A stretch of DNA of 64,000 bases from Chitinophaga polysaccharea (GTDB lineage Bacteria > Bacteroidota > Bacteroidia > Chitinophagales > Chitinophagaceae), in the NCBI RefSeq assembly GCF_007829335.1, contig NZ_VIWO01000001.1, positions 1,612,001 to 1,676,000 of the forward strand, written 5' to 3'. The translations under genes and the position numbers were made by a program. Shown here in pieces: positions 1 to 11,083 of this stretch. The stretch's first letter is position 1, and the number at the start of each line of letters is the position of its first letter. The notes under the pieces were generated by a model. It saw only the letters and a program-made list of their open reading frames with translations, was not told the origin of the DNA and did no database searches.

Positions 1-1130
1 AAGTAACGGTAAGTGGTCAATTGCCGGGAGGGGGAAGCTCCCAGGCTTTCCGCCACATTCTGCATTTTGGGGTTAAAATCGCCTATCCACTGCATTTCAT
101 AATCCACATATTTAACAGCGCCACTTTGAATTAATTTGGCTCCTTCCACAATAGTAAACGCATCCACGCCCTTGCCCTGGAATTCCGGTACCACCCCGAA
201 AATAATCCCGGTCATTTTTTTGCAATACCCCATCTGTTTCAGATACAGGAATTTGAGCTTCTGCAAGAGGCCAAATTTCCCGTTCATAAGTTTAATATAC
301 TGATTGAGATCGGGAAGGTTAAGCCAGATAGCAATGGGTTCCTCCTGATGGTATACAAACCAGGCGATTTTTTCATCCAGTAATGGCTTCATCTGCTTGA
401 AAAGCGCAATTGCCTGCGCTTTGCCCATATCCTTTCCACCACCATGTTTGGCCCAGGCTTTATTATATACTGTACAGAAATCTTCTGCAAACTTCCGCAA
501 ATCGTTTTTTCTGAGATGTACCGCCTTAAATGCCGGATCAGCAGCAATGGCGGCATGGCGGTCGTAAAACTTGGGTTGCAGAGTATCCGCTACTTTCATC
601 CCGTAGCAAATCTGGTGGAAAAATACCTGGAATCCATACTGCTCAAAGAGGCGAACGTAATAAGGAGGGTTAAAGTTCATGGCATACAGCGGCTCATAAT
701 AGCCTTCCGTGAGTAATCCCCACCAGTTGTTGCGTTCTCCAAAGTTGATGGGACCATCCATGGCCTCCATGCCGCGCTCCTGCAGCCATTGTTTGCCGGT
801 ATCAAAAAGCAGGTTAGCTGCCTCCTGGTTATCAATACAATCGAAGAACCCGATACCACCTACCGGACATTCATCTCCCTTATTCTTATATTTTTTACTG
901 ACAAATGCGGCCATCCTGCCAATTAACTGACCATTACCATCTTTTAAAATCCACCTCACACATTCCCCGTGACGAAAAGCTTTGTTACGTTCCCGGTCAA
1001 ACACCGAGTTGATATCTTTATCCAGCGGCCTTATCCATCCTTCCACGTCTTTATTCAGTAATACATGTACTTCCAGAAATTGCCGGGCTGTCTGTTCATT
1101 GTTTACAATAATCAATTGCATTGTGACCAT
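1..1130 (-). CDS. GNAT-like acetyltransferase family protein, 3' end cut by window edge
   Basis: An open frame runs on the minus strand from ATG at 1130 to the window edge, giving about 376 residues without a stop. The protein begins MVTMQLIIVNNEQTARQFLE; ATG at 1121 is an alternative start. The segment DGPINFGERNNWWGLLTEGY followed by MNFNPPYYVRLFEQYGFQVF resembles a group of long (about 380 residue) GNAT-fold proteins common in Bacteroidota, and a later stretch GIIFGVVPEFQGKGVD looks like the acetyl-CoA binding turn (Q-x-K-G) of GNAT enzymes. The substrate cannot be told from the sequence. It is divergent from the coiled-coil gene at 1185. The family call is recognition from memory, so the specific function is left open. 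Confidence 0.75.
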   Translation of the reverse strand, partial: MVTMQLIIVNNEQTARQFLEVHVLLNKDVEGWIRPLDKDINSVFDRERNKAFRHGECVRWILKDGNGQLIGRMAAFVSKKYKNKGDECPVGGIGFFDCIDNQEAANLLFDTGKQWLQERGMEAMDGPINFGERNNWWGLLTEGYYEPLYAMNFNPPYYVRLFEQYGFQVFFHQICYGMKVADTLQPKFYDRHAAIAADPAFKAVHLRKNDLRKFAEDFCTVYNKAWAKHGGGKDMGKAQAIALFKQMKPLLDEKIAWFVYHQEEPIAIWLNLPDLNQYIKLMNGKFGLLQKLKFLYLKQMGYCKKMTGIIFGVVPEFQGKGVDAFTIVEGAKLIQSGAVKYVDYEMQWIGDFNPKMQNVAESLGASPSRQLTTYRY

Positions 1131-1184
1131 TTGTACAAATGTAATAAAAACTCAGTTGGCACTATTTTTTCTCTCGCTTCAGGG

Positions 1185-1805
1185 ATGAAAAAAGCTTATA
1201 TCTATCCCGCTATTATACTGCTGTTAGTCGTCATATTCAGCCTGGGCTACTGCCAGCAACAGCGGCATGTACGTAAAGTATTATCTGAAAACCAGCGGCT
1301 ATGGAATGAAAACCGGACCCTCCGCCAAAGCCTCGAGCAGGCCGGCGCCGTGAGCCAGCAGATCAACAGTCACCAGGAGCTGCAGCAACGGGTAAGCGGA
1401 CAATTTATCGAGCGCCGTGCCTACTACCGCCGCAACTGGCAACAGTTTATCGCCGCAACGGCAGGCGACTACCATACCGGTTTCCTGGGAGGCATTAAAA
1501 ACCTCACCATTACGGTACGTAATCAAACAGAGTATCCCCTCGACAACGTGGTGGTAAAAGTGCTGTACATGCGCAATAACAATGAAATCTTCAAAACAGA
1601 ACAGTATACCATCAATAACATTTCCGAAAAAAGCAGCCGTAGTATCACTGCTTCCAATAGCCGCAAGGGAAGTAAGGTAGAAGTGAAACTGGTGAGCATT
1701 ACCAGCCAGCCCATGAACTTCTGCTGGGCGGCCGATAAGCCCCTTCCTGCCGGTAACCCCGATCCATTTGAATGTGTGCCCACTGTAAAGAAGGATAATC
1801 ACTAA
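1185..1805 (+). CDS. Membrane-anchored coiled-coil protein of unknown function
   Basis: The 206-residue product starts MKKAYIYPAIILLLVVIFSL, an uncleaved N-terminal membrane helix (about residues 6-22). A polar heptad-rich coiled coil follows (about residues 25-75, containing VRKVLSENQRLWNENRTLRQ). The C-terminal half (about 100-190) is beta-rich, with NLTITVRNQTEYPLDNVVVK, which resembles an FxLYD-type or similar immunoglobulin-like fold. The frame is open further upstream to 1065, but that part overlaps the divergent gene and looks unlike a protein N-terminus, so ATG 1185 was chosen. It ends 9 bp before a GNAT gene and is probably co-transcribed with it. I do not recognise the function. The topology suggests a periplasmic domain held at the inner membrane. 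Confidence 0.75.
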   Translation: MKKAYIYPAIILLLVVIFSLGYCQQQRHVRKVLSENQRLWNENRTLRQSLEQAGAVSQQINSHQELQQRVSGQFIERRAYYRRNWQQFIAATAGDYHTGFLGGIKNLTITVRNQTEYPLDNVVVKVLYMRNNNEIFKTEQYTINNISEKSSRSITASNSRKGSKVEVKLVSITSQPMNFCWAADKPLPAGNPDPFECVPTVKKDNH

Positions 1806-1814
1806 CTTCGCGGC

Positions 1815-2327
1815 ATGATCCAGCTTACCCCTGTTGCCATGGCCGATGATGCCATGAAAGACCTGTACAACGAAGCATTTCCACTGGAGGAAAGAAGACC
1901 CTGGCCCCTGCAGGAGCAACTAATCGCTGCAGACCGCCTCCGGATGTTGCGCATCACCAGTAATGCCGCTTTTGCCGGCTTCGTATTTTACTGGCAACTC
2001 CCCGATTTTTACTTTATAGAACATTTTGCTGTTCACCCCAGCGCCAGGGGCGGTGGCGCCGGTACGCAGGTAATGCAGTTGCTCGAAAAACAATTACAGG
2101 TAATTGTATTGGAAGTAGAACCTCCGGTAACGACACCGGCCATACGTAGAATTAATTTTTATGAACGGCTGGGCTATCAGACGTTCCCGGATCGTTACCA
2201 GCAACCAGCTTACTATCCGCAATTTCCACCACTGGAACTCCGTATCATGTATAAAGGACTCTCTCCCGAAACAATGAGTTTTAGCAAGATTAAATCACAG
2301 CTGTATCAATACATATATAACCAGTAA
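1815..2327 (+). CDS. GNAT family N-acetyltransferase
   Basis: The 170-residue product has a single GNAT domain. The acetyl-CoA pyrophosphate-binding motif A is seen at HPSARGGGAGTQVMQLLEKQ (about residues 75-94), preceded by the beta strand FYFIEHFAV and followed by the typical C-terminal segment IRRINFYERLGYQTFPDRYQ (N-x-x-x-Y-x-x-x-G-Y/F). These are the standard features of small-molecule or protein N-acetyltransferases. The acceptor cannot be predicted. The gene follows the coiled-coil gene by 9 bp and ends just before a strong terminator, so the two form a short operon. Confidence 0.85.
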   Translation: MIQLTPVAMADDAMKDLYNEAFPLEERRPWPLQEQLIAADRLRMLRITSNAAFAGFVFYWQLPDFYFIEHFAVHPSARGGGAGTQVMQLLEKQLQVIVLEVEPPVTTPAIRRINFYERLGYQTFPDRYQQPAYYPQFPPLELRIMYKGLSPETMSFSKIKSQLYQYIYNQ

Positions 2328-2354
2328 CAACAAGTGCGCTCTTTTATAACGCAT

Positions 2355-2391
2355 AAAAAAAAGACCGCCTCATAAACAGAGACGGTCTTTT
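2355..2391. terminator. Bidirectional rho-independent terminator
   Basis: Arms AAAAGACCG-C-CTC and GAG-A-CGGTCTTTT form a stem with one mismatch and a short loop, with A residues on one side and T residues on the other. It lies between the GNAT gene and the convergent lipoprotein gene and can serve both strands. Confidence 0.85.
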
Positions 2392-2461
2392 ATCAGGTAA
2401 CGTCAACGGACGATGTATATTTGGCAAGTATTATGACTTTTTTATGTTGCCAGCTGCAGCG

Positions 2462-4168
<1,707 letters not shown>

Positions 4169-4492
4169 AACTCCCTGTTTTATTAGTCCCGATTTTTATT
4201 GTCCCAGACTTCTGAAGATGTCATGAATGTTGTTGTGTGTATAGTTACTTTATAATATCAACAGCATTTTTTGATGATGAATTGAATAATGTATCGAAGA
4301 CCTGATGATTTAAATTGTTAAAGAATGGTGTTAAAGTTTTTATAACGCTTTTGCTGCAGTTTGGGCGTTTATATATACTATGTCAAAAATGATTCCAATT
4401 TAATAAACGCTTGTAACTATATGTATTTCAATGAAAAATACCGTGTCGATACGAATAATAAAACATTACTGTAATATTGCAGCAGTTCGTTA

Positions 4493-4500
4493 TAATTTTG
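4493..4500 (+). promoter_or_regulatory. Possible -7 element for the PnuC-type gene
   Basis: TAATTTTG matches the Bacteroidota -7 consensus TAnnTTTG and ends 5 nt before the chosen ATG at 4506. No TTTG is seen 19 bp upstream. If used, the transcript would be almost leaderless. A single 6-base match occurs often by chance, so the call is weak. Confidence 0.35.
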
Positions 4501-4505
4501 GCCCA

Positions 4506-5156
4506 ATGTCTTCATTTTTTAGCATTCAGCATATCTTTTTTACTGCACTGGGATATTCGGTCAGTTATGTGGAATTTATAGGTACGTTAACCGGTTTGTG
4601 GTGCGTATGGCTGGCCGCCCGGGATCATATTTTAACCTGGCCGGTAGGGTTAGTCAATGTGAGTTGCTTTTTTATACTCTTCTGGCAATTGCAGCTATAT
4701 GCAGATATGTTTTTGCAGATCTACTTTTTCGCTACGGGTGTGTATGGGTGGATGTTCTGGTACAGGAAGCAGCCGGAAAATGAGCCGGTGTATGCGTTGC
4801 AGCCCCGGCAGCGTTGGGGACTGGGATTGGCGGCATTGATACTTTCCGGGATCACAGGTTATATTATCAGTCGTCTGCATATATGGTGGCCGGGTATATT
4901 TGAGCATCCGGCAGCTTATCCTTATACTGACTCGCTGGTGGCGGTATTGAGTGTAATGGCCAATATCCTGCTGGCGAAAAGAATCTGGGAAAACTGGTTG
5001 CTCTGGGTAATGATAGATGTAGTGGCTACCGTTATTTATTTTATGAAAGACGTGAAGTTCCTGGGAATCGAGTATTTTATTTTACTGATTATCGCCACTA
5101 TGGGCCTTTTGAAGTGGTTGAAAACGTATAGACAACAATCCATTGTAACCAAATAA
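4506..5156 (+). CDS. pnuC: PnuC/PnuT-family vitamin transporter (nicotinamide mononucleotide, riboside or thiamine)
   Basis: PnuC-family proteins are facilitators that move nicotinamide riboside, or in related forms thiamine or riboflavin, across the inner membrane. The 216-residue product (MSSFFSIQHIFFTALGYSVS start) has about seven membrane helices and the family pattern TLTGLWCVWLAARDHILTWP with a following LYADMFLQIYFFATGVYGW. The frame is open upstream to 4431, but homologues begin near the chosen ATG and a -7 promoter element would lie between the two. There is no nadR, thiN or TonB receptor beside it, so the substrate is uncertain. The next gene starts 11 bp downstream. Confidence 0.8.
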   Translation: MSSFFSIQHIFFTALGYSVSYVEFIGTLTGLWCVWLAARDHILTWPVGLVNVSCFFILFWQLQLYADMFLQIYFFATGVYGWMFWYRKQPENEPVYALQPRQRWGLGLAALILSGITGYIISRLHIWWPGIFEHPAAYPYTDSLVAVLSVMANILLAKRIWENWLLWVMIDVVATVIYFMKDVKFLGIEYFILLIIATMGLLKWLKTYRQQSIVTK

Positions 5157-5167
5157 TCAAGCTACCT

Positions 5168-6037
5168 ATGTTCTCAAAATCTTACCGGCGTGTAGCCGTT
5201 GTATTTATACTCGTTTTTATAGCGATGTATGTGTTTCGGATTATTTACGGCTATTGTTACAAGGGCCGGCAATATGACCAATCAGGCGGCAATAGTTTTT
5301 TATCAGATGTTGTTAAGCACCGTAAAAACTATGCCTCTGAAAAAATAAAACCGTTTGACCCCGCCAACGCAGGCTCTACCAGTATAGCAGGTAGCCAGAA
5401 GTATGAGAAAGTGGCCAACGTGCGGTCTAAATCCACCCATTTTACGGAAGATGAAAAACTGCTGCATAGTATCATTAAAAAGTTTGATGCAATCATTCAG
5501 TACCAGCAGGAGTCGGGCAATAAAGGAGCACGGGAAATACAAATGCTGATAGGTGTTTCACCGGAAAAGTTCGACTCATTTTACCTGGCTACGCAGGGAA
5601 TTGGCGTGATTAAATCTACCGAAATTACTAAAACTGATAAAACCAATGAATACCGCAAACTGAACGCCACCAAGGTTTCCCTGGAGAAATCACTGGCTTC
5701 TTTCAACGACCTGAAAGCCAAAGAGGGAAAGATAGAAGACTTTATTGCGTTACATAACAAAATTTACGAGGTGGAAACGGAATTGCAGGGACTGGGCGTA
5801 GAGCTGGGTAATTTTGATACGGAGAATGAATTTTGTACAGTGCAGTTTTCCATGTACGAAGGAGCGGCGGACAAGCCAATCAGTTTTGTAACCCGTTTGA
5901 AAGTGGCGCTGGAGTGGACAATAAAGTACTATGGCGTGTTAGTGGCGGGTGTATTCTTTGCAGCGGCAGCTGCATGGGTAATATTGAAATTGATAGTGTT
6001 GGCAAACACTTTTATCGCTTCACAGAAGAAAGTATAA
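5168..6037 (+). CDS. DUF4349-like membrane protein
   Basis: The 289-residue product has an N-terminal membrane helix (about residues 8-28), a mostly helical extracytoplasmic region and a C-terminal membrane helix (about 255-278, YGVLVAGVFFAAAAAWVILK). The middle reads IGVSPEKFDSFYLATQGIGV, then NATKVSLEKSLASFNDLKAK and IYEVETELQGLGVELGNFDT, which follows the order of the DUF4349 domain: a beta segment, a coiled coil and a closing beta strand. DUF4349 has no settled function. It follows pnuC by 11 bp and ends at a strong convergent terminator. Confidence 0.75.
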   Translation: MFSKSYRRVAVVFILVFIAMYVFRIIYGYCYKGRQYDQSGGNSFLSDVVKHRKNYASEKIKPFDPANAGSTSIAGSQKYEKVANVRSKSTHFTEDEKLLHSIIKKFDAIIQYQQESGNKGAREIQMLIGVSPEKFDSFYLATQGIGVIKSTEITKTDKTNEYRKLNATKVSLEKSLASFNDLKAKEGKIEDFIALHNKIYEVETELQGLGVELGNFDTENEFCTVQFSMYEGAADKPISFVTRLKVALEWTIKYYGVLVAGVFFAAAAAWVILKLIVLANTFIASQKKV

Positions 6038-6039
6038 AA

Positions 6040-6065
6040 ATGCCGGAGTAGTGCTACTCCGGCAT
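6040..6065. terminator. Bidirectional terminator hairpin
   Basis: ATGCCGGAGTAG and CTACTCCGGCAT are perfect inverted arms around a 2-nt centre, flanked by AAAA on the left and TATTTATTTT on the right. It separates the convergent DUF4349-like and metallophosphoesterase genes. Confidence 0.85.
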
Positions 6066-6076
6066 CAGTATTTATT

Positions 6077-7291
6077 TTATACGGTGTACTCACCTACTTT
6101 GGTACCATCGTCTTTCAGCATGGTTAATACCAGTTTTTGCTGATCTGCTTTTATTTTTATGAGGGTGCGGGCGCCGTCTTTCGGGCCGCCACCAATGATA
6201 AGCGGGTATTCATGCTGCCCTTTTACGGGCGCGTAAACGCCGTATTGGTGAGTATGGCCACATACCAGGATATCTATCTTGTGTTTGTTGAACAGGTCGC
6301 CAAACATTTCGCGGCAATGTTTTACGCCGTGCCACTCGCCGGAGTGATAATGTGGAATGTGCATCATGACAACTTTATGCTTCGCTTTTTTAAAGGCAGG
6401 GCTTTGCAGTTGTTGTTCCAGCCATAGTGCCTGTTGCTGCCGGTAGGCATCAAAGTCTACGATGCCCGCATATACGGGGTGAGTGTCTTCTTTATCTTCT
6501 CCCGTATCCAATACAATTGCGAAAACGGGACCTATGTTAAAGGTAAAATAGTTATTGTGTCCCGGGTTATCGAAGTACTGGTGCCATTCCCGGGCGTATT
6601 TGCCCCTGGTTTCGTGGTTACCTCTTACATACATGAAGGGTATTTGGGTAGAAAAGGTATCGCCGCAGGGGCTGAGCATATGATCGATGATTTGTTGTTC
6701 ATCGGCCTGGTAGTCGAACACATCGCCGTTGAAGAAAACGAAATCATAGTGATCTTGCCCATTCAGTTCCATCAGGTGAGGAATAGAGGCCGGGCGGTCG
6801 TGGATATCATTAATGATCACCCAGGATACTTCTTTTGCCTGTGGATCGGGGGCGGTGAAAGTATAGGTATCGCTGGTGATGGTGTTGCCGTAGGTCATTT
6901 TATAAGGTTCAAACGACACGATGTCTTTAGAGCAAACCTTGTAGCTGTATTTTTTTCCTGGTTGCAGGGGGCCCAGTTCAATACGGTGCAGGCGGTTGTT
7001 GGCGTCTACCAGGCCGTGATGGGTGCTGTGGGCTTTCTGGTTGAGCTGTCCGTCGGTACCATATTCCACCCAGCTATAGGAAGGGCGGGAGGTGAGCCAC
7101 ATCACAGAAATGGTATGTGGGCCAGGGTATTGCAGGTAAGGTTTGCACAGAAAGGTAATATCCGGATTATCGGCCGGGTGGATACCGGCTTTGGCTACAG
7201 CGGGTAGGATGCCAGTCATACCCAGCAGGCTGGCCTTGGAAATGTTGCCCAGGAAAGATCGCCTGGACTGTTCACTGTTTGATTTTTTCAT
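6077..7291 (-). CDS. Tat-exported calcineurin-like metallophosphoesterase
   Basis: The 404-residue product starts with a twin-arginine signal (SRRSFLGNISKASLLG), so it is exported folded. A fibronectin/purple-acid-phosphatase-like N-terminal domain (about residues 45-150, with TISVMWLTSRPSYSWVEYG) precedes a metallophosphoesterase core. The metal-binding motifs are all visible in order: INDIHD, FNGDVFD, YVRGNHETR, MMHIPHYH and CGHTHQYG. The enzyme should hydrolyse phosphate esters in the periplasm or outside the cell with a two-metal centre. The real substrate is unknown. It is a single-gene unit, convergent with the DUF4349-like gene. Confidence 0.88.
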   Translation of the reverse strand: MKKSNSEQSRRSFLGNISKASLLGMTGILPAVAKAGIHPADNPDITFLCKPYLQYPGPHTISVMWLTSRPSYSWVEYGTDGQLNQKAHSTHHGLVDANNRLHRIELGPLQPGKKYSYKVCSKDIVSFEPYKMTYGNTITSDTYTFTAPDPQAKEVSWVIINDIHDRPASIPHLMELNGQDHYDFVFFNGDVFDYQADEQQIIDHMLSPCGDTFSTQIPFMYVRGNHETRGKYAREWHQYFDNPGHNNYFTFNIGPVFAIVLDTGEDKEDTHPVYAGIVDFDAYRQQQALWLEQQLQSPAFKKAKHKVVMMHIPHYHSGEWHGVKHCREMFGDLFNKHKIDILVCGHTHQYGVYAPVKGQHEYPLIIGGGPKDGARTLIKIKADQQKLVLTMLKDDGTKVGEYTV

Positions 7292-7511
7292 ATGTAGATA
7301 TTATATATATCGGATAGTTTTTAAAAATAGTAAGAGAATCAAGAAAAGGAAGCTATTTTTATATGAGTGGTGTAGCAATACCGGTTATTTATAGATATAA
7401 ATATTCTGTAATTTGATAGACTGCGCTTTAGATTGCCGGGAGATAAAAGTAAAATAACGGTGAGAACAGTGAAAAATGCGGTGGGAAAAGGTTTTTTTTC
7501 GTCAATACCGT

Positions 7512-7542
7512 TTTGATATTCATCTATTAACTCTTACCTTTG
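7512..7542 (+). promoter_or_regulatory. Bacteroidota-type promoter of atpDC
   Basis: TTTG (7512-7515), a 19-bp spacer and TACCTTTG (7535-7542) match the -33/-7 consensus of the Bacteroidota housekeeping sigma factor. The predicted transcript start near 7549 leaves a leader of about 75 nt before atpD. The rest of the 330-bp gap after 7291 shows nothing else I can name. Confidence 0.8.
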
Positions 7543-7600
7543 CGGCAAATTTTGGAAACTGTTTGCCCCGCAAGCGGTTTTTGAGGAAGTAACATTTTAG

Positions 7601-9127
<1,527 letters not shown>

Positions 9128-9134
9128 TTATAGT

Positions 9135-9161
9135 AATGATCCCGGCCTGGCCGGGATCATT
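9135..9161 (+). other. Intercistronic hairpin between atpD and atpC
   Basis: AATGATCCCGGCC and GGCCGGGATCATT are perfect 13-bp inverted arms around one base. There is no long T run after it (TATCCTTC), so it is not a full intrinsic terminator. It may set the ratio of atpC to atpD mRNA by RNA processing, stabilise the 3' end, or partly attenuate transcription. Confidence 0.7.
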
Positions 9162-9186
9162 ATCCTTCACCATTTACGATCATAAC

Positions 9187-9444
9187 ATGCTATTAGAAGT
9201 ATTAACACCAGAAAGAAAATTATATGCCGGCGAAGTGTACGGAGTACAGCTGCCAGGTATTGACGGTTCTTTTGAAATACTGGATAAACATGCGCCATTA
9301 ATTGCAGCTCTCGGAAATGGTAAAATGAAAGTGCTGAAAGATAAGGCGCATGCCGAATTCTTTACTATCAGCGGTGGATTTGTGGAAGTGTTGCGCAATA
9401 AGGCTACCGTACTCGTAGAAGGCGCTGTAGCAGTGGAGAAATAA
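9187..9444 (+). CDS. atpC: F1 ATP synthase subunit epsilon, short form
   Basis: The 85-residue product (MLLEVLTPERKLYAGEVYGV) is the beta-sandwich domain of the epsilon subunit, which joins the rotor to the catalytic head. SFEILDKHAPLIAALGNGKM and FFTISGGFVEVLRNKATVLV match the family. The C-terminal helical hairpin present in E. coli epsilon (about 138 residues), which carries its inhibitory role, is absent; short forms are usual in Bacteroidota. An upstream in-frame ATG at 9136 lies inside the intercistronic hairpin region and encodes an unlikely leader, so 9187 was chosen. Confidence 0.93.
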   Translation: MLLEVLTPERKLYAGEVYGVQLPGIDGSFEILDKHAPLIAALGNGKMKVLKDKAHAEFFTISGGFVEVLRNKATVLVEGAVAVEK

Positions 9445-9472
9445 GCATACCAGCAAGAAATTATAATAACCA

Positions 9473-9503
9473 GGCCGGGTAAGATTACCCGGCCTTCGTT
9501 TTT
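9473..9503 (+). terminator. Rho-independent terminator of atpDC
   Basis: GGCCGGGTAA and TTACCCGGCC form a perfect 10-bp stem with a 2-nt centre, followed by TTCGTTTTT. Confidence 0.9.
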
Positions 9504-9945
9504 GTCCTAACTATTCCAATCTTAGATGACCCGGTAAGGAACAGGATTGCAACACCGGGATTTCCTCTCTATTCATCTATGTGCAATATATTACCTGTAC
9601 GGCTATACGAGATATCCGCAGTTCTATAATGCACAACAATAAACAGCCGTATCAAGGGCTGTATATATTACCTAATGAATATGCCTTTGATTATAAAGTG
9701 TTGATGATCAGGTAAAATTCTGGTATCGGTCTATAGAAGGGTCAAAATGTTTTCATAGGTTTGTTCCTTCATAGGTGTATTCTTATCGGTTATTACTTAC
9801 CTGAACGGGCTACGTAATTGATATTATTTACCAATTACTTTAGCAAGATATTTAATTTGTTTTAAATAAACACGATTCCGGCTGTTCATTTTTCAATAAA
9901 ACCAGCCATCATGCTACATCTCCTTCTCTTTCAGATTATTAACTT
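9504..9945. other. Intergenic region without a recognised gene
   Basis: This 440-bp stretch is AT-rich in its second half. It holds a weak inverted repeat CCCGGT...ACCGGG at about 9530-9560, a 28-codon ORF (9629-9715) with no support, and an isolated TAGGTTTG at 9756. I see no convincing gene, RNA or terminator here. Confidence 0.5.
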
Positions 9946-10503
9946 TTAGTTCAGGGAGGGATCAATGGGATAATTTGCCATCATGGCAAAGGCGCTGCCA
10001 AGATTTTTGAGAGATTGCTGCCATATTTGCTGTTCCCGGGACTCGAATACCAGGGCTGCATCCGGCTGCGACAGGATCCAGGATTTCTCCTTTACTTCTT
10101 CTTCCAGCTGGCCCTCAGTCCACCCGCTATAGCCAATAAAGAACTTGATCTGCTTAGGCTCCAACAGGCCTTTATTAAGGGCAGCCACCACCTCGTCGAA
10201 CCTGCCTCCCCAGTAAATACCAGGTAGTATTTCCAGGCCCCCGGCAATCAAATCAGGCTGCCGGTGAATAAAATGTATGGTATCCATTTGTACCGGGCCA
10301 CCATAGTAAACCGGGATATTGTTGATTAACACCTCTGGTACCAGGTCGTCCAGTGACTGGGTGAATAACTTATTGATAACGAACCCAAAACTGCCTTTTT
10401 CTTCGTGTTCACAGAGCAATACTACCGTGCGTGCAAAATTTGGATCTTTTAAGAACGGATCAGCTATCAGCAAAATGCCGGGCGACAAACTTACCATAGA
10501 CAT
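9946..10503 (-). CDS. YqgE/AlgH family protein (UPF0301)
   Basis: The 185-residue product matches the YqgE/AlgH family over its full length: SPGILLIADPFLKDPNFART near the N-terminus, LLCEHEEKGSFGFVINKLFT, YYGGPVQMDTIHFIH and FIGYSGWTEGQLEEEVKEKS. The family is widespread, with an unclear molecular function; AlgH was linked to alginate regulation in Pseudomonas, but that role does not carry over. The start used (ATG 10503) has an in-frame second ATG two codons later. It is a single gene with a possible -7 element about 20 nt upstream. Confidence 0.92.
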   Translation of the reverse strand: MSMVSLSPGILLIADPFLKDPNFARTVVLLCEHEEKGSFGFVINKLFTQSLDDLVPEVLINNIPVYYGGPVQMDTIHFIHRQPDLIAGGLEILPGIYWGGRFDEVVAALNKGLLEPKQIKFFIGYSGWTEGQLEEEVKEKSWILSQPDAALVFESREQQIWQQSLKNLGSAFAMMANYPIDPSLN

Positions 10504-10522
10504 ACAATTTTATAGCTCTATT

Positions 10523-10530
10523 CAAATTTA
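10523..10530 (-). promoter_or_regulatory. Possible -7 element for the YqgE/AlgH gene
   Basis: On the minus strand TAAATTTG fits TAnnTTTG and ends about 19 nt before the start codon. The -33 region is not a clear TTTG. Confidence 0.45.
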
Positions 10531-10728
10531 ATTAAATGATTGAATAGTAAAGGAAAAAAGTATCCTGGAAAGTAACTGGCGGAGTAATGTCGCTAAGACA
10601 TTCAGGATCAGGTTTAAAATAGCATGAGGCAGTAGTACTGACTGATTTCTCTACTGAAATAATTCGAAAAATGGAAAAAATGCGAAAATTCTTTGCATTT
10701 TAGGAGCTTGGGAGGAAAATAAAGGAAA

Positions 10729-10869
10729 TAAAAAAGGAGGCTAGAAAACCTCCTTACCATTTTATCAACCAAAATCTAAATCGCTTATGGAACGAATCCA
10801 CATCGATGTATGTAGAAAGTTTAATTACTTTGTTATAATCTTGAACTAATCAAATTTAGTACCAAGATT
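10729..10869 (-). ncRNA. Candidate small RNA (about 140 nt) with promoter and terminator
   Basis: On the minus strand a perfect -7 element (TACCTTTG at 10883-10876) precedes a region of about 140 nt that ends in a rho-independent terminator: AAGGAGG, 8-nt loop, CCTCCTT, then T-rich sequence (10755-10729). The predicted 5' end carries a hairpin of arms AATCTTG..ACTAA and TTAGT..CAAGATT (10837-10869). The only minus-strand ORF starting with ATG that I found encodes 12 residues, so a non-coding RNA is more likely than a gene. It is not one of the universal RNAs that I can recognise. It lies between the YqgE/AlgH and histidine kinase genes. Confidence 0.5.
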
Positions 10870-10875
10870 GTAAAG

Positions 10876-10883
10876 CAAAGGTA
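10876..10883 (-). promoter_or_regulatory. -7 promoter element of the candidate small RNA
   Basis: TACCTTTG on the minus strand is the most common form of the Bacteroidota -7 element. No perfect -33 TTTG is seen; a TTTT lies 17 bp upstream. Confidence 0.5.
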
Positions 10884-11046
10884 AGGAAAGATGCAATAAT
10901 AAAATCAGCAGTGGCCAGTTAAAATTACGTTAAAGTGATGTTGTATTGCTGTTAACAAGCTGCAGGCTTGCGTTCCGTTCGGAATTTTGTATCATAGTTG
11001 CTATAGCAAACATCTTTTTTAACATATTTTAATATTTCCCTCCACT

Positions 11047-11054
11047 TATCTTTG
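11047..11054 (+). promoter_or_regulatory. -7 promoter element of the histidine kinase operon
   Basis: TATCTTTG fits TAnnTTTG and lies 29 nt before the kinase ATG. The -33 region is T-rich but lacks an exact TTTG. Confidence 0.55.
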
Positions 11055-11083
11055 ACGTAACTTAAAGTCAGACAAACCATTAC

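Noticed and set aside
1299-1919. 206-residue minus-strand ORF opposite the coiled-coil gene
   Set aside because: It covers two well-supported plus-strand genes and shows no domain, signal or promoter.
9629-9715. 28-codon ORF in the gap after atpC
   Set aside because: No promoter with both elements, no recognisable protein pattern; expected by chance.
9756-9763. Lone TAGGTTTG match as a promoter
   Set aside because: No -33 element and no gene or terminator downstream on the plus strand. Such 6-base matches are expected many times by chance in 64 kb.
10792-10854. Plus-strand 20-codon ORF (MERIHIDVCRKFNYFVIILN) at the candidate small RNA
   Set aside because: It overlaps the small RNA on the other strand, and no plus-strand promoter or terminator frames it.
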